DNA from: Burkholderiales bacterium
GTDB taxonomy: Bacteria; Pseudomonadota; Gammaproteobacteria; Burkholderiales; UBA11063
Length of the DNA: 64,000 bases
NCBI GenBank assembly: GCA_020697255.1
Contig: JAJFBE010000004.1
Location: 1 to 64,000 of the forward strand
Direction: 5' to 3'
The notes beneath the pieces were generated by a model. The model saw nothing but the letters and a program-made list of their open reading frames with translations, was not told the origin of the DNA and did no database searches. Below are positions 10,421 to 19,606 of the stretch, piece by piece (the first letter of the stretch is position 1; each line of letters begins with the position of its first letter). The translations under genes were made by a program, and so were the position numbers.

Positions 10421-10651
10421 CTAAATAAAGTCATGCTTTTTTATTCTATATAATATGTGCGGGTTAAGGGGAGATTGTTTGGGTAATTTTGGATGATAAA
10501 AATCATCTTCCGGATTATAGGACATGCCTAGTTTTTGCATAACCCGCTCAGATGGTTTATTAATTTTTGCAGTAAATGTAACTATCTCTTTTAGGTTATG
10601 CTCGCTAAAGTTAGCATAATAATGAGGTATAAATTGATAAACACAAAATAG
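10421..10651 (-). pseudogene. C-terminal remnant of a GNAT-family acetyltransferase
   Basis: Reading the minus strand gives 76 codons with no start codon and an in-frame stop just upstream (10652-10654). The translation contains ANFSEHNLKEIVTFTAKINK, PSERVMQKLGM and DDFYHPKLP, ending LNPHILYRIKKHDFI. This is the conserved C-terminal half of RimJ/RimL-type N-acetyltransferases (the region after the acetyl-CoA loop, with N-x-x-S-x-R-V-M-x-K-L-G-M). The N-terminal half with the acetyl-CoA site is missing, so the gene is dead. The 245 bases upstream hold nothing else recognisable. Confidence 0.75.
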
Positions 10652-10896
10652 TTATAAGCTACATTAACCTAATAATTGATTTTGACAGGTTAGCAATTTT
10701 TATTTTAGTATGCCAAGTTTTTTACCTGCAATCGATTTTTACGCAAGAATCATTTATCGTAAATTAGATAATATGCTAAAATAACTTACGAATAAATTAA
10801 ATTTTATTATATTTTGCTTTATTGTAATTTACAATTTGCTATAACCTCCACATAGTATCTATTTAGGAAACTAATACTTTATTAAAAAGGGAATTT

Positions 10897-11391
10897 ATGA
10901 AGAAGTTGACACGTTCATTTATATATTTTGTATTATTAACCTGTTGGGTTAATATGGCTGCAGCCTTTACTTGGCACGTGTATAATAGCACAGGGCTAAC
11001 TTTGGATCATGTCACGGTTAAAGTTGTTTGGGGAATTTATGACAGTTATGGTATGGAATATAAAGATATAATCAGCGATGAGCCTTTGGGAACTCTTAAC
11101 AATGATACACGTTCCGAATTTATTGACCTGGGGTATAATTCTCCTAATATTGCTACTCAGTATACAGAGTGGTATGTTGAATATTCATGGTCTACTAGCG
11201 GAATGTATAAGATTCACCGCGCCTTGATTCCTGCCTCTGATTTCCCAGATTACCGCTCATTTTCTGTTGATCCTGGAGCTAGTGCCGAGATCAAGATTAC
11301 CGGAATCGGCCCGGATGAAATGAGAATACAAGTTATTACAGGCAGCGATCCAAATAATAACTCTGACCATTGGGGAGTTACAAAGAAGTAA
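10897..11391 (+). CDS. Secreted protein of unknown function
   Basis: The 164-residue product begins with a clear Sec signal peptide (MKKLTRSF, hydrophobic core, cleavage after NMAAA near residue 23). The mature part is beta-rich, opening with FTWHVYNSTGLTLDHVTVKV, and contains no domain I recognise. It has no cysteines after the signal. An AAGGGA ribosome binding site lies 5 bases before the ATG. A remnant of another secreted-type ORF lies downstream on the same strand. Function unknown. Confidence 0.7.
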   Translation: MKKLTRSFIYFVLLTCWVNMAAAFTWHVYNSTGLTLDHVTVKVVWGIYDSYGMEYKDIISDEPLGTLNNDTRSEFIDLGYNSPNIATQYTEWYVEYSWSTSGMYKIHRALIPASDFPDYRSFSVDPGASAEIKITGIGPDEMRIQVITGSDPNNNSDHWGVTKK

Positions 11392-11522
11392 ATTAAAGAA
11401 GCTACTAAATATGCAAAGTTTCCCAGACGAAGTTATGAATAAAGCAACTATGCTAAGCGTAACCCAATATGTGATTTATTTTATACTAACGCTTATGTTA
11501 CAACCCGCTAAATAAAATCTAG

Positions 11523-11792
11523 ACTAATGGCAAAATCACATCTTCATTTGGTGGCACAGGTAAAGCTAATAACAACACTAAACTAACTGTTATAACCGGT
11601 GCAAATACTATTGGCAGCCAAGAAAGTGAATGGTCCTTTAAATTTATTGATAATAATTCAAAATGGAAGTTTGAAAATGGTCAGGAGAACTGGGAAATTA
11701 AAGGTTATAGCCCTACTTATAACAAGTTTGTTAATGGCCGTTATACATGTACATGGGAACAAAGCAACACTAGTAGCTGTAGCATGATGTAG
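11523..11792 (+). pseudogene. Remnant of a secreted-type protein gene, start missing
   Basis: After an in-frame TAG at 11520-11522 there are 89 codons ending in TAG. The only in-frame ATGs are the last two codons. The translation (TNGKITSSFGGTGKANNNTK, then TKLTVITGANTIGSQESEW, later KWKFENGQENWEIKGY and GRYTCTWEQSNTSSC) has normal protein composition with repeated W/K/N beta-strand patterns, unlike the other frames. It looks like the C-terminal part of a gene whose 5' end has been lost. The 130 bases between it and the upstream secreted protein hold no convincing gene. Family unknown. Confidence 0.45.
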
Positions 11793-11795
11793 CTT

Positions 11796-12758
11796 CTATA
11801 CCAGCCTGGATTCTAATATTGATTTTACCAGTTGGTATTGCTCGGTAGAAGATTCGATTTGGTTAATTTTTGCCAGTTCACCATTTAGATCATCTGCTGA
11901 GTCTATAAATAACTTCTGCCAGTACCATTTGATATGTTTACGCGCAATACGGCAGCCCATATATTCACCATAATGCTGATAAATAAGAGTTAGATGCTCT
12001 AAAATTGTAGAGTATTTCCCCTCTGAACTTATGTCACGATAACTGCCGGTAGCTAAATGTTCTTTAATCTGCCTAAAAATCCAGGGCTGCCCAAGCGTTC
12101 CCCTGCCGATATACACACCATCAGTGCCAGTATAATCCAATACTTGTTTAACCTTTTCCGGAGTAGTCATATCACCATTTGCAAAAACAGGTATAAATAA
12201 TTGCTGTTTTGCCTGGGCAATTAGTTCATAACGTGCCTCACCATTATAAAGATCACATCGATTTCTACCATGTATAGTAAGCGATGTAATCCCAGAATCT
12301 TGGGCAATTTTGGCAATAGTCAAGATGTTTTGCTGATTATTATCCCAGCCCAGGCGGGTTTTTAGCATAACCGGAATTTTAGCTGCAGTAACAGCTGCTT
12401 TTAAAATATTTGCAACTAACTTTTCATCTTTTAGTAATGCAGAACCAGCTAATACATTACACACCTTTTTTGCCGGACAACCCATATTAATTTCGATGGC
12501 ACTAGCACCAATTGACTGGCAATGCATTACCGCATCAGTAATTACATCCTCGCTTGCACCGGCTATCTGGATAATTTTATTGCTGCCATTGTAAGCAAAA
12601 TCATCCCGAAGACGCTGGGCGCTTTTAGCGCTGTCCCATAAATGTGTCTGTGCAGTTAGCATTTCTGAGATGGTTACATCTGCTCCGTATTTGCGCGATA
12701 TATAACGAAACGGGGCATCGGTAATACCAGCCATTGGGGATAGAACTATTTTATGCAT
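11796..12758 (-). CDS. dusB: tRNA-dihydrouridine synthase (DusB-like)
   Basis: This FMN enzyme reduces uridines in the tRNA D-loop. The TIM-barrel start IVLSPMAGITDAPFR and the signature INMGCPAKKVCN (catalytic Cys100) are present, with AGSALL next as in DusB, then TIHGRNR and GVYIGRGTLGQPWIF. The 320-residue length is normal. In enterobacteria dusB precedes fis; here no fis follows, and the gene ends head-on against a remnant on the other strand. DusB versus another Dus subtype is inferred from the AGSALL segment. Confidence 0.88.
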   Translation of the reverse strand: MHKIVLSPMAGITDAPFRYISRKYGADVTISEMLTAQTHLWDSAKSAQRLRDDFAYNGSNKIIQIAGASEDVITDAVMHCQSIGASAIEINMGCPAKKVCNVLAGSALLKDEKLVANILKAAVTAAKIPVMLKTRLGWDNNQQNILTIAKIAQDSGITSLTIHGRNRCDLYNGEARYELIAQAKQQLFIPVFANGDMTTPEKVKQVLDYTGTDGVYIGRGTLGQPWIFRQIKEHLATGSYRDISSEGKYSTILEHLTLIYQHYGEYMGCRIARKHIKWYWQKLFIDSADDLNGELAKINQIESSTEQYQLVKSILESRLV

Positions 12759-12766
12759 TAGATTCT

Positions 12767-12791
12767 AAATAAAAAAGCCCCAAAAGGAGCT
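12767..12791 (-). terminator. Intrinsic terminator between the small secreted protein gene and dusB
   Basis: Read on the minus strand, AGCTCC-TTTT-GGGGCT forms a 6-bp stem with one mismatch and is followed directly by TTTTTTATTT. It lies 22 bases after the stop codon of the leftward secreted protein gene and 9 bases before the dusB start codon, so dusB probably has little readthrough from that gene. Confidence 0.65.
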
Positions 12792-12812
12792 AAGTGATCG
12801 CCTATGACAAAG

Positions 12813-13325
12813 TCACTGCCAATTACAACGGATGTTTTTTCTGCTAATAACTTTGCTATCACAATCATATTCTACGAAACCTTTTTTTTCATGATTTTCT
12901 GTTGATGCCTCAGGAGCTAACGAAGCTTCAGCAAAACTTTTAGTGTTAGCAGCCATAGCTCTCATTGAAGGAGTTCCCTTCTTATTCCATCCATCATTTT
13001 TGTCAATTACTATGTCTTGATCAAATTCTTTTGTAGCCTCTACTAATTTCTGCTTATTATCAGAATCACTAAATTTATAAAGTGCTGTTATTTTAGGATT
13101 CTTAACCCATATTTTAGTACTATTACCAACATCTACTCCAGGAGTACCAGAAATAAGAACTTTTGGCTTCGAATAAACAGTGCCGGAAGCGCCGAGTTCG
13201 GCAGGATTAACATTCCAACCATGATCCATTGCAGCTTGCGGATTTTGAGGCACAGCTTCTTCTGCGTTTGCAGCAATTGTCATTCCCAATAAAGCACCAA
13301 TTAACAAAAACATTTTCTTATTCAT
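12813..13325 (-). CDS. Secreted protein of unknown function
   Basis: The 170 residues begin with a Sec signal peptide (MNKKMFLLIGALLGMTIAANA, cleavage near residue 21). The mature protein is polar, with HGWNVNPAELGASGTVYSKP near the start and a pair of cysteines close to the C-terminus (YDCDSK and IRCNW) that could form a disulfide. No family is recognised. A terminator follows, and the upstream region carries a 15-base-period direct repeat, so it seems to be its own transcription unit. Confidence 0.65.
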   Translation of the reverse strand: MNKKMFLLIGALLGMTIAANAEEAVPQNPQAAMDHGWNVNPAELGASGTVYSKPKVLISGTPGVDVGNSTKIWVKNPKITALYKFSDSDNKQKLVEATKEFDQDIVIDKNDGWNKKGTPSMRAMAANTKSFAEASLAPEASTENHEKKGFVEYDCDSKVISRKNIRCNWQ

Positions 13326-13418
13326 ATGATTTACCTCAAAAATTGTAATATAGTTATGATTAACCTGATAATACTAACTTTCGTTATTTTAGCATTATAA
13401 TTAAAGCGTGTCAAGGCA

Positions 13419-13460
13419 TTCTGTTGTATTGTGTTCTGTTGTATTGTAAAACCATACAAC
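13419..13460. repeat. Short tandem and inverted repeat upstream of a secreted protein gene
   Basis: A 14-base unit TTCTGTTGTATTGT occurs twice with a 15-base period (13419-13432, 13434-13447). Its GTTGTAT core is then repeated inverted as ATACAAC (13454-13460), so a hairpin or operator dyad is possible. It lies about 95 bases upstream of the leftward secreted protein gene. Confidence 0.45.
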
Positions 13461-13506
13461 ACCATATTAGTTGCATAGTTTTACTGAGCTATGGGTAAAA
13501 AACTAT

Positions 13507-14820
13507 TTAATTAATATTTTTATATTTTACTATAAAGTAATCCATATGCCCCATCATTGGCATATTGTATAGTCCAGTCGTTGTATCACCTACCAAATAT
13601 ATATTATTGTTATCTATATACATTCCACTGCCAAGGACTAATCCTAGTCGAGCACCACCAATTTGAATGCTCTTTACTAATTGACCTTTAGCATTATACT
13701 TAGCTATAAAATAATCTATCTCGCTCTTTTGTTCTTGTCCGGGTAAAGCAACCTCTGTATTTCCAATAAGATAACTATTACCTAAAGTATCAGTACCTAT
13801 TCCTGAGCCATAAGTCGTAGTACTTGTGGATACTGTAGTCCATAATGATGACATATCATTAGAGTATTTAATTATGAAATATCTATTAACCATTTGGCCC
13901 CCAATTGCTCCAATACCAGTCGTTCCAGCTACATAAACATTACCTACATTGTCTACAGTTATCGCAGAACCGTAGATATGAGTTCCATCAGGGTTACTAA
14001 TTGATTTCTGTCCAATAAGTTCACCATTTTCAGTCTTGTACTCGGCTACAATTAAGTGATCTACTTTGAGATTATCATGATGGCTCAAGCCTGTTACATA
14101 AAGGTGGCCTTTATTATCTAAAGCTATTGCTTTAGCATAGCTTGACGCTTCAGGTTCACCAACTTGTTTAGCCCATATGTTTTTACCTGTAGTATCGTAC
14201 TTAGCAATAAAGTAATCTGCAGTTCCAATCTTTGGCTTTTTAAGCACACTTACGTTAGTATTACCTATTACGTAACTATTGCCTTCTTTATCAGTAGTTA
14301 TTGCAGTTGCTTGGGTTATGTCGGTTTGGCTTTCACCACCAGCTAATTTAGTCCAAAGTTCGGTACCATCACTACTATATTTGGTAATAAAAAAATCAGT
14401 ACTTAGCGTACGTTTAGTAATATTAGATATGCCTACATCAGTATCGCCAACAGCATAAATATTACCGTTACTGTCTGTACTAATAGAAGCCCCATGGGTA
14501 AATCCTCCTGAAGAACCTACTTGCCTAGCCCAATTGAACCGCCCATCAGAATCATAACTAGAAATCCAATAATCATCATGCCCATTTTGCCTTTGGTTAT
14601 GCAAAGACCCGGTAGTAGTTCCAATAGTATAGACATTTCCGCTATTACTAATGCTTATGCCATTTCCGTCAGTAAAGCTATCACTAGGAAACTGGGCATT
14701 ACCATATTGCAAATACCATGATAAATCTGGCCATGGTCCTAACGCTATACTGTGCCTAATAATGAATAATGAGCCTAAAAACACAAATATTTTTTTTAGA
14801 TGTTTAATAAATAATTTCAT
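13507..14820 (-). CDS. Secreted seven-bladed SBBP-type beta-propeller protein
   Basis: The 437-residue protein starts with a hydrophobic signal (KKIFVFLGSLFIIRHSIALG). The rest is made of seven repeats of about 55-60 residues with the pattern A-x-x-I-x-x-D-x-x-G-N-x-Y-x-x-G-x-T followed by D-Y-F-I-x-K-Y-x-x-x-G-x-x-x-W. These are SBBP repeats, and seven units would close a beta propeller. There are no catalytic motifs, so a binding or surface role is likely. It is monocistronic; a small fragment of a similar protein is found at 35872-36000. Confidence 0.8.
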   Translation of the reverse strand: MKLFIKHLKKIFVFLGSLFIIRHSIALGPWPDLSWYLQYGNAQFPSDSFTDGNGISISNSGNVYTIGTTTGSLHNQRQNGHDDYWISSYDSDGRFNWARQVGSSGGFTHGASISTDSNGNIYAVGDTDVGISNITKRTLSTDFFITKYSSDGTELWTKLAGGESQTDITQATAITTDKEGNSYVIGNTNVSVLKKPKIGTADYFIAKYDTTGKNIWAKQVGEPEASSYAKAIALDNKGHLYVTGLSHHDNLKVDHLIVAEYKTENGELIGQKSISNPDGTHIYGSAITVDNVGNVYVAGTTGIGAIGGQMVNRYFIIKYSNDMSSLWTTVSTSTTTYGSGIGTDTLGNSYLIGNTEVALPGQEQKSEIDYFIAKYNAKGQLVKSIQIGGARLGLVLGSGMYIDNNNIYLVGDTTTGLYNMPMMGHMDYFIVKYKNIN

Positions 14821-15188
14821 GTAAAATTTCCAATCTATTTAATATCATAAATAGATAATAAAATTTAACTTTTTATATAACCTAAAAGTCCAATTTTACT
14901 ATCTTTTTGTTTAAAGAAATTTATTCTGTTTAATAATTCATTTTAAGCCCCTCTAGTGAATTAAGTTCTCAAAGATTGATCATTTTAACATATCATATAT
15001 ATAAACAATTTTATAATCGTATTTAACATACGCCCATAACCTATTTGAGCCAGCGCCCCGCATACGTAAATTCCATATTGAATCTTTATTCCAATTTATA
15101 TAAAATTATTTTATCAAATCTTAAAGTTTTACATCGATGATGTAATACAATTTATATTGATGATTTCGTAAGCGCCAGCACCACCTGG
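14821..15188. other. A/T-rich spacer with no clear feature
   Basis: I see no gene, RNA or strong hairpin in this stretch. It separates the leftward propeller gene from a very small rightward ORF and the efflux operon, and may hold the propeller gene promoter. Confidence 0.4.
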
Positions 15189-15368
15189 ATGTTAAATCGG
15201 AAAGAAGCTCTAGATATACAATACATCAATAAAATATATAATGAAAACATGGAGTCCTTTTATAATAAGCACAAGCTAAAATTTCCATTCTGGCAAATCG
15301 AATATAAAAAACTACCATTAACTGGCAAACCTAAAGATGAAGATCCAGAACATAAAGGGCCCGAATAA
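15189..15368 (+). CDS. Small hypothetical ORF (59 residues)
   Basis: An ATG opens 59 codons ending in TAA. The product is charged and lysine-rich (MLNRKEALDIQYINKIYNEN at the start, GKPKDEDPEHKGPE at the end). It has no signal, membrane segment or known motif. The frame stays open upstream to a stop at 15138-15140, and no ribosome binding site is visible before the ATG. It may be the tail of a degraded gene. It ends about 100 bases before the efflux operon. Low confidence. Confidence 0.3.
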   Translation: MLNRKEALDIQYINKIYNENMESFYNKHKLKFPFWQIEYKKLPLTGKPKDEDPEHKGPE

Positions 15369-15470
15369 CCATTATAAAATATTATTCAAGCATTAAAGCC
15401 TGGTATAGTGTAAAATACATTCCTTGTCTTTCCTATGACATAAAAAACTTTACTTCCCAGACTCTAATTT

Positions 15471-16988
15471 ATGAATAATAGTTTTTGGACCGAAAATCGT
15501 ACTATTGTCGCACTGGCAGTAAGTATACTTGCTTTAGCTGAGATTGTTGATTTAACTATCGTATCTGTTGCCCTACCTCATATCATGGGCGCCCTGAATG
15601 CCAATATTAATGAAGTATCACTTACCATGACCAGCTACATCGTGGCTGCTGCCGTATTTATCCCTTTAACTGGCATAGTATCCAAAAAATTTGGTATGAA
15701 AACTGTTATTTTGGCCTCAACTATCGTATTTGGTATCGCATCTATTTTATGTGGAATGTCAACTAATTTACCCGAGATGGTAATATTTCGTCTTCTGCAG
15801 GGAGTAGGAGGTGCATTCCTACCCTCATTGGCCCAGGCATACATAGTAGAAAATTTTAGCCATGAAGAGCAGCCTAAAATTATGACAGTATATAGTATGT
15901 GCCTGGTTTTGGGGCCGGTAATCGGACCCTTATTTGGCGGGTATCTGGTAGAACACTTAAGTTGGCGTTGGATATTTTATGTAAATGTCCCGGTATGTAT
16001 CTTGGGCTTTGTTTTAATTCTTATCCTTATGGAAAAAAATCATGCGGAAGATGTCAAAACTGACTTTATAAGCTTTATCTTTATGGTGGTTGGTGTTTCC
16101 TGCCTGGAATATTTTCTTGATGAAGGTAACCAGAACAATTGGTTTGAATCCAGGGAAATGATAATAGTTCTGGCTACCGGCGCTCTTGGTGCTATATTTT
16201 TTATCTGGCGTGGCTTACTGGGTAAATCTGTAGTTGATTTTAGATTATTTAAAGACTTAAATTTTAATTTGTCTTGCCTGTTAGTCTTTGGCTTTATGGT
16301 AATTGCCGTTATGGCACTAGCATATTTTCCTACCTTACTTCAGCAAGGATATGGATACCCGGTTGATTTAGCCGGCTATATAACTGCACCGCGTGGTTTA
16401 TGTGCCTTTTTAGCAGCTCCAATATTTATTGCCCTGGGTAAAAAAATTGATCCAAGGGCCCTGATTCTTGTTGGATTGCTGATATTTGGATTTTCTAACT
16501 ACCTATTAACCAAGTTTAGTGACAGTACTTCAAAAAGTTTGATATTAATTACTGTAACTCTTCAAGGGGTTGGCTTAACTGGTACTTTTGTAATGTTAAT
16601 GCAATGTGCATTTAGCACCCTACCAAATAATCTCTCCGGCGATGCAAGTGGTATATTTAACTTTTTTAGAAATATTGGTAGTTCAGTTGGAACGTCAATT
16701 GCAGCTACCCTGATTGCGCATCAACAACAGGCATCATGGCATGATCAAATCAGTAATATCACTCAATCCGCTGCTGGGTTTAAGCACTTCTTTTCCGGGG
16801 CGTCTATGATACATCAAAGTCTTGCGGTAAAAGCCCAAATATCCGGTGGCCTTATTAATGCACAATCATTTTTAGTTGCCAATATAGATACAGTATGGGC
16901 GGGTTTTTTAGGAACCGGGCTAATTTTATGGATTCCTTTTGTTTTAAAAAAACCTAAAGCTGGGACTCAGACACCAATGATGCATTAA
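15471..16988 (+). CDS. DHA2-family drug:H+ antiporter, EmrB-like
   Basis: The 505-residue inner-membrane protein has about 14 predicted helices. It shows the DHA2 hallmarks: ALAEIVDLTIVSVALPHI in TM1, the motif C-like GPVIGPLFGGYLVEHLSWRW region and LQGVGGAF. EmrB exports hydrophobic drugs or fatty acids through a tripartite complex. The next genes encode an EmrA-like adaptor (64 bases on) and an outer-membrane factor, forming a complete efflux operon. The ribosome binding site is weak. Substrate unknown. Confidence 0.88.
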   Translation: MNNSFWTENRTIVALAVSILALAEIVDLTIVSVALPHIMGALNANINEVSLTMTSYIVAAAVFIPLTGIVSKKFGMKTVILASTIVFGIASILCGMSTNLPEMVIFRLLQGVGGAFLPSLAQAYIVENFSHEEQPKIMTVYSMCLVLGPVIGPLFGGYLVEHLSWRWIFYVNVPVCILGFVLILILMEKNHAEDVKTDFISFIFMVVGVSCLEYFLDEGNQNNWFESREMIIVLATGALGAIFFIWRGLLGKSVVDFRLFKDLNFNLSCLLVFGFMVIAVMALAYFPTLLQQGYGYPVDLAGYITAPRGLCAFLAAPIFIALGKKIDPRALILVGLLIFGFSNYLLTKFSDSTSKSLILITVTLQGVGLTGTFVMLMQCAFSTLPNNLSGDASGIFNFFRNIGSSVGTSIAATLIAHQQQASWHDQISNITQSAAGFKHFFSGASMIHQSLAVKAQISGGLINAQSFLVANIDTVWAGFLGTGLILWIPFVLKKPKAGTQTPMMH

Positions 16989-17052
16989 TCACTAAAAATT
17001 GCTATACTTTGCTTTGCAATGCTTACAATGATATTAATTAAGAGGAAATTTT

Positions 17053-18042
17053 ATGGTAGCACACAAAAAATCAAATAACCTACATGCTGTTATTGGTCTT
17101 TTAATTATTGTCGCCGTTATACTTAGCATATATTTTTATTTTAGGTATGAACGTCTATACCCAGATACAGACAATGCATATGTAAATGCAAATATTGTAA
17201 ATGTAGCACCTAAGGTTACCGGGTATTTACAAACTCTTAATGTTAAGAATAACCAGCTTGTACATAAAGGTGACGTGCTATTTACTATAAACCCAATTGA
17301 TTATAAACTTTCAGTTACCCAGGCAGAAAAAGCATATAATAGCCAGGTAGAGCAAGTTAATGCAGTAAAATCACAAATCAATATACAGCGCGGACAAAAT
17401 ATAAAGGACAAGGTAAGTTACGATTTTGCCCTGGAAACAGCAAACCGCTATAAAAAATTACATAATGCAAATACTATTTCTACACAAAATTACCAAAATG
17501 CCATGACAAACCTGGACACAGCCAAAACCCAACTAGACATTGATAACCGTAAGCTACAACAACTGGATGACATGTATCGGTTGACAATAGCCAAACGCGA
17601 TCAATCTAAAGCCTCTCTTGATAGTGCTGTATCTAACCTTGATTATACTAAATATATTGCACCCATTGATGGATATATCACTAACCTAAACACGCTTACC
17701 CCTGGCGAATATGTAAGCGCAGGTAGCCAAATGTTTGGAATCGTGGATAATAGCAACTGGTGGATTGATGCTAACTTTAAAGAAACCCAGTTAGAAAGAA
17801 TTAGACCCGGGCAAAATGTAAAAATAAACCTAGATATGTATGAGGATCATACTTACAACGGAACAGTACAAAGTTTAAGCTATGCCAGCGGGACAACATT
17901 TTCTTTACTTCCAGCACAAAATGCAACCGGTAACTGGGTAAAAGTTACGCAAAGATTTACTGTACGTATAAAAGTTGAAAATAATGACAAATATCCTCTA
18001 CGTGTTGGTTCAAGCGCCAAAGTAAAAGTAAATACAAACTAA
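17053..18042 (+). CDS. EmrA/HlyD-family membrane fusion protein
   Basis: The 329 residues have a short cytoplasmic tail, one N-terminal membrane helix (about 12-30) and a periplasmic part. The YPDTDNAYVNANIVNVAPKV segment opens the lipoyl half, a long coiled-coil hairpin (about 90-195) follows, and the returning lipoyl/beta-barrel half begins at YIAPIDGYI. It would bridge the DHA2 pump and the outer-membrane channel. GAGGAAA precedes the ATG. It ends one base before the next gene, so translation is probably coupled. Confidence 0.88.
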   Translation: MVAHKKSNNLHAVIGLLIIVAVILSIYFYFRYERLYPDTDNAYVNANIVNVAPKVTGYLQTLNVKNNQLVHKGDVLFTINPIDYKLSVTQAEKAYNSQVEQVNAVKSQINIQRGQNIKDKVSYDFALETANRYKKLHNANTISTQNYQNAMTNLDTAKTQLDIDNRKLQQLDDMYRLTIAKRDQSKASLDSAVSNLDYTKYIAPIDGYITNLNTLTPGEYVSAGSQMFGIVDNSNWWIDANFKETQLERIRPGQNVKINLDMYEDHTYNGTVQSLSYASGTTFSLLPAQNATGNWVKVTQRFTVRIKVENNDKYPLRVGSSAKVKVNTN

Positions 18043-18043
18043 T

Positions 18044-19600
18044 ATGGATAATAGAATGAAAAAATTGCCACGCTCTGCTCACAATAAAAAACTGGATCCC
18101 CGCCTTCGCGGAGATGGCATAATTTGTCGAAACAACATTTTGAGCAATACATTTATTATAGGGTTAGGCACTTTAATAGCTGGATGCTCATTACTTGGAC
18201 CAGATTATAAACAACCAAATGTAGATACTCCGCAAAACTGGGCGCATAATACTCATAATGGCAATCTAGGCAGTCCACAACAAAATTTTTCCGATACAAG
18301 TTGGTGGAAAAAATTTAATGATCCGGTATTAGATAATATGATTGAGCAGGCTTTAAAAAATAATAATAACATACAGGCGGCAATTGGTAATATAAATGTA
18401 GCAAGCGCACAATTAAAACAAATAAATATGGCCTGGGTTCCTGTTATAAATTTAGGTGCCTCAGCAACTGCCGGTCAAGTACTAAATTTAGGCGGTATCC
18501 CACCAATTAACGGTGTTCCTGTTGCCAGTACTGATGATTTTACTTTTTACCAAGCAGGTTTAATCCCAGTTTATTCATTAAATATCGCAAAACAAATTAA
18601 ACAAGCCGATATGGCAAAACTTAATTTATCCGCTAATAGATATGCAAAAAATGCAGTTAGGTTAACCGTAATCTCGCAAGTTGCCGGTAGCTATTTTTCA
18701 TTACTGGCACTAAATGAACAATTAACTGAACAAAAACAATTAATCACAGATCTGGAAGAAGGTCTACGCCTGACAAAGCTTCAATATAGCAATGGTATAG
18801 CAACGCTTAACGATGTACAGCAATATGAAATGCAGTTGCAAAATGCAAAAATGAATATACCCGGCATTGAAGATAATATTGTGCATACTGAAAATGCCCT
18901 ACAGATACTAATGAATAAAAATCCTGGCCACATTGCTACTAATAATAAGTTTGAAAATATTCAGACTGATGGTAAAATCCCGGCTAACCTTCCCTCTACA
19001 GTACTACGTAATCGCCCAGATATAATGCAAGCTGAAGAACAATTAAAATCAGCTAATGTAAATATTGGGGTTGCTTATAGTAACTATTTCCCTACTATTA
19101 CATTAACATCTCCTTTAGGTGCGTTTACTTCACAACTAACTAGCCTATTTAATCCAAGTGGGGACTTCTGGGCTGCTACAGCAGCTGTTAGTATGCCAAT
19201 TCTTAACCTGGGAATTGATGAAATAGTTAAAAAATCTAAAGCTCAGTACTATATAGCATACTATAACTATATACAGGTAGTAAAAGGAGCATTTGCTGAA
19301 GTTGACAATAATTTATCTAGTGTCTCCAAGATGGAAAATAAACGGGTAACTGCCAATCGGCTTTATGCATCAGCAAAATTAAATGCTAAACTGAACCAAA
19401 CAAATTATGAATTGGGATACTCGAGCTATCCGGATACTATATCAAGTAGAATAAATGCCGATAATAGTAAAATGCTGGTAACCGGGGCAAAACTACAACA
19501 ATTGCAAGCAATAGTAGCAACCTATCAGGCTATGGCTGGCGGCTACAATTATGAAAATACTGATCTAGCTAAAAAATTTGGTGATGATCATGATATATAG
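18044..19600 (+). CDS. NodT/OprM-type outer-membrane efflux lipoprotein
   Basis: The outer-membrane channel of the tripartite system. After a lipobox (LIAGC, Cys48) comes GPDYKQPNVDTPQNW and two OEP repeats with long coiled coils, ending near residue 505, as in NodT-family channels. The N-terminus is odd: about 30 extra residues precede the signal helix, and part of them (LDPRLRGDG) is encoded by a dRS3-like palindrome. An ATG at 18056 is an alternative start. I infer the signal was lengthened by repeat insertion and still ends in a normal lipobox. Confidence 0.85.
   Translation: MDNRMKKLPRSAHNKKLDPRLRGDGIICRNNILSNTFIIGLGTLIAGCSLLGPDYKQPNVDTPQNWAHNTHNGNLGSPQQNFSDTSWWKKFNDPVLDNMIEQALKNNNNIQAAIGNINVASAQLKQINMAWVPVINLGASATAGQVLNLGGIPPINGVPVASTDDFTFYQAGLIPVYSLNIAKQIKQADMAKLNLSANRYAKNAVRLTVISQVAGSYFSLLALNEQLTEQKQLITDLEEGLRLTKLQYSNGIATLNDVQQYEMQLQNAKMNIPGIEDNIVHTENALQILMNKNPGHIATNNKFENIQTDGKIPANLPSTVLRNRPDIMQAEEQLKSANVNIGVAYSNYFPTITLTSPLGAFTSQLTSLFNPSGDFWAATAAVSMPILNLGIDEIVKKSKAQYYIAYYNYIQVVKGAFAEVDNNLSSVSKMENKRVTANRLYASAKLNAKLNQTNYELGYSSYPDTISSRINADNSKMLVTGAKLQQLQAIVATYQAMAGGYNYENTDLAKKFGDDHDI
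18091..18120. repeat. dRS3-like palindrome inside the outer-membrane factor coding sequence
   Basis: CTGGATCCCCGC-CTTC-GCGGAGAT is a variant of the TGGATTCCCGC...GCGGGAATGAC element, with 7 of 8 stem pairs kept; the T-to-C change in the left arm is matched by A-to-G in the right. It is read in frame as LDPRLRGDG just before the signal helix. Confidence 0.65.
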
Positions 19601-19606
19601 TAAAAT

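Noticed and set aside
11411-11515. 34-codon ORF between the secreted protein and the remnant at 11523
   Set aside because: No ribosome binding site and no recognisable sequence; not enough to call a gene.
13419-13447. The 14-base direct repeat as a CRISPR-like array
   Set aside because: Only two units, adjacent with a one-base gap and no spacers.
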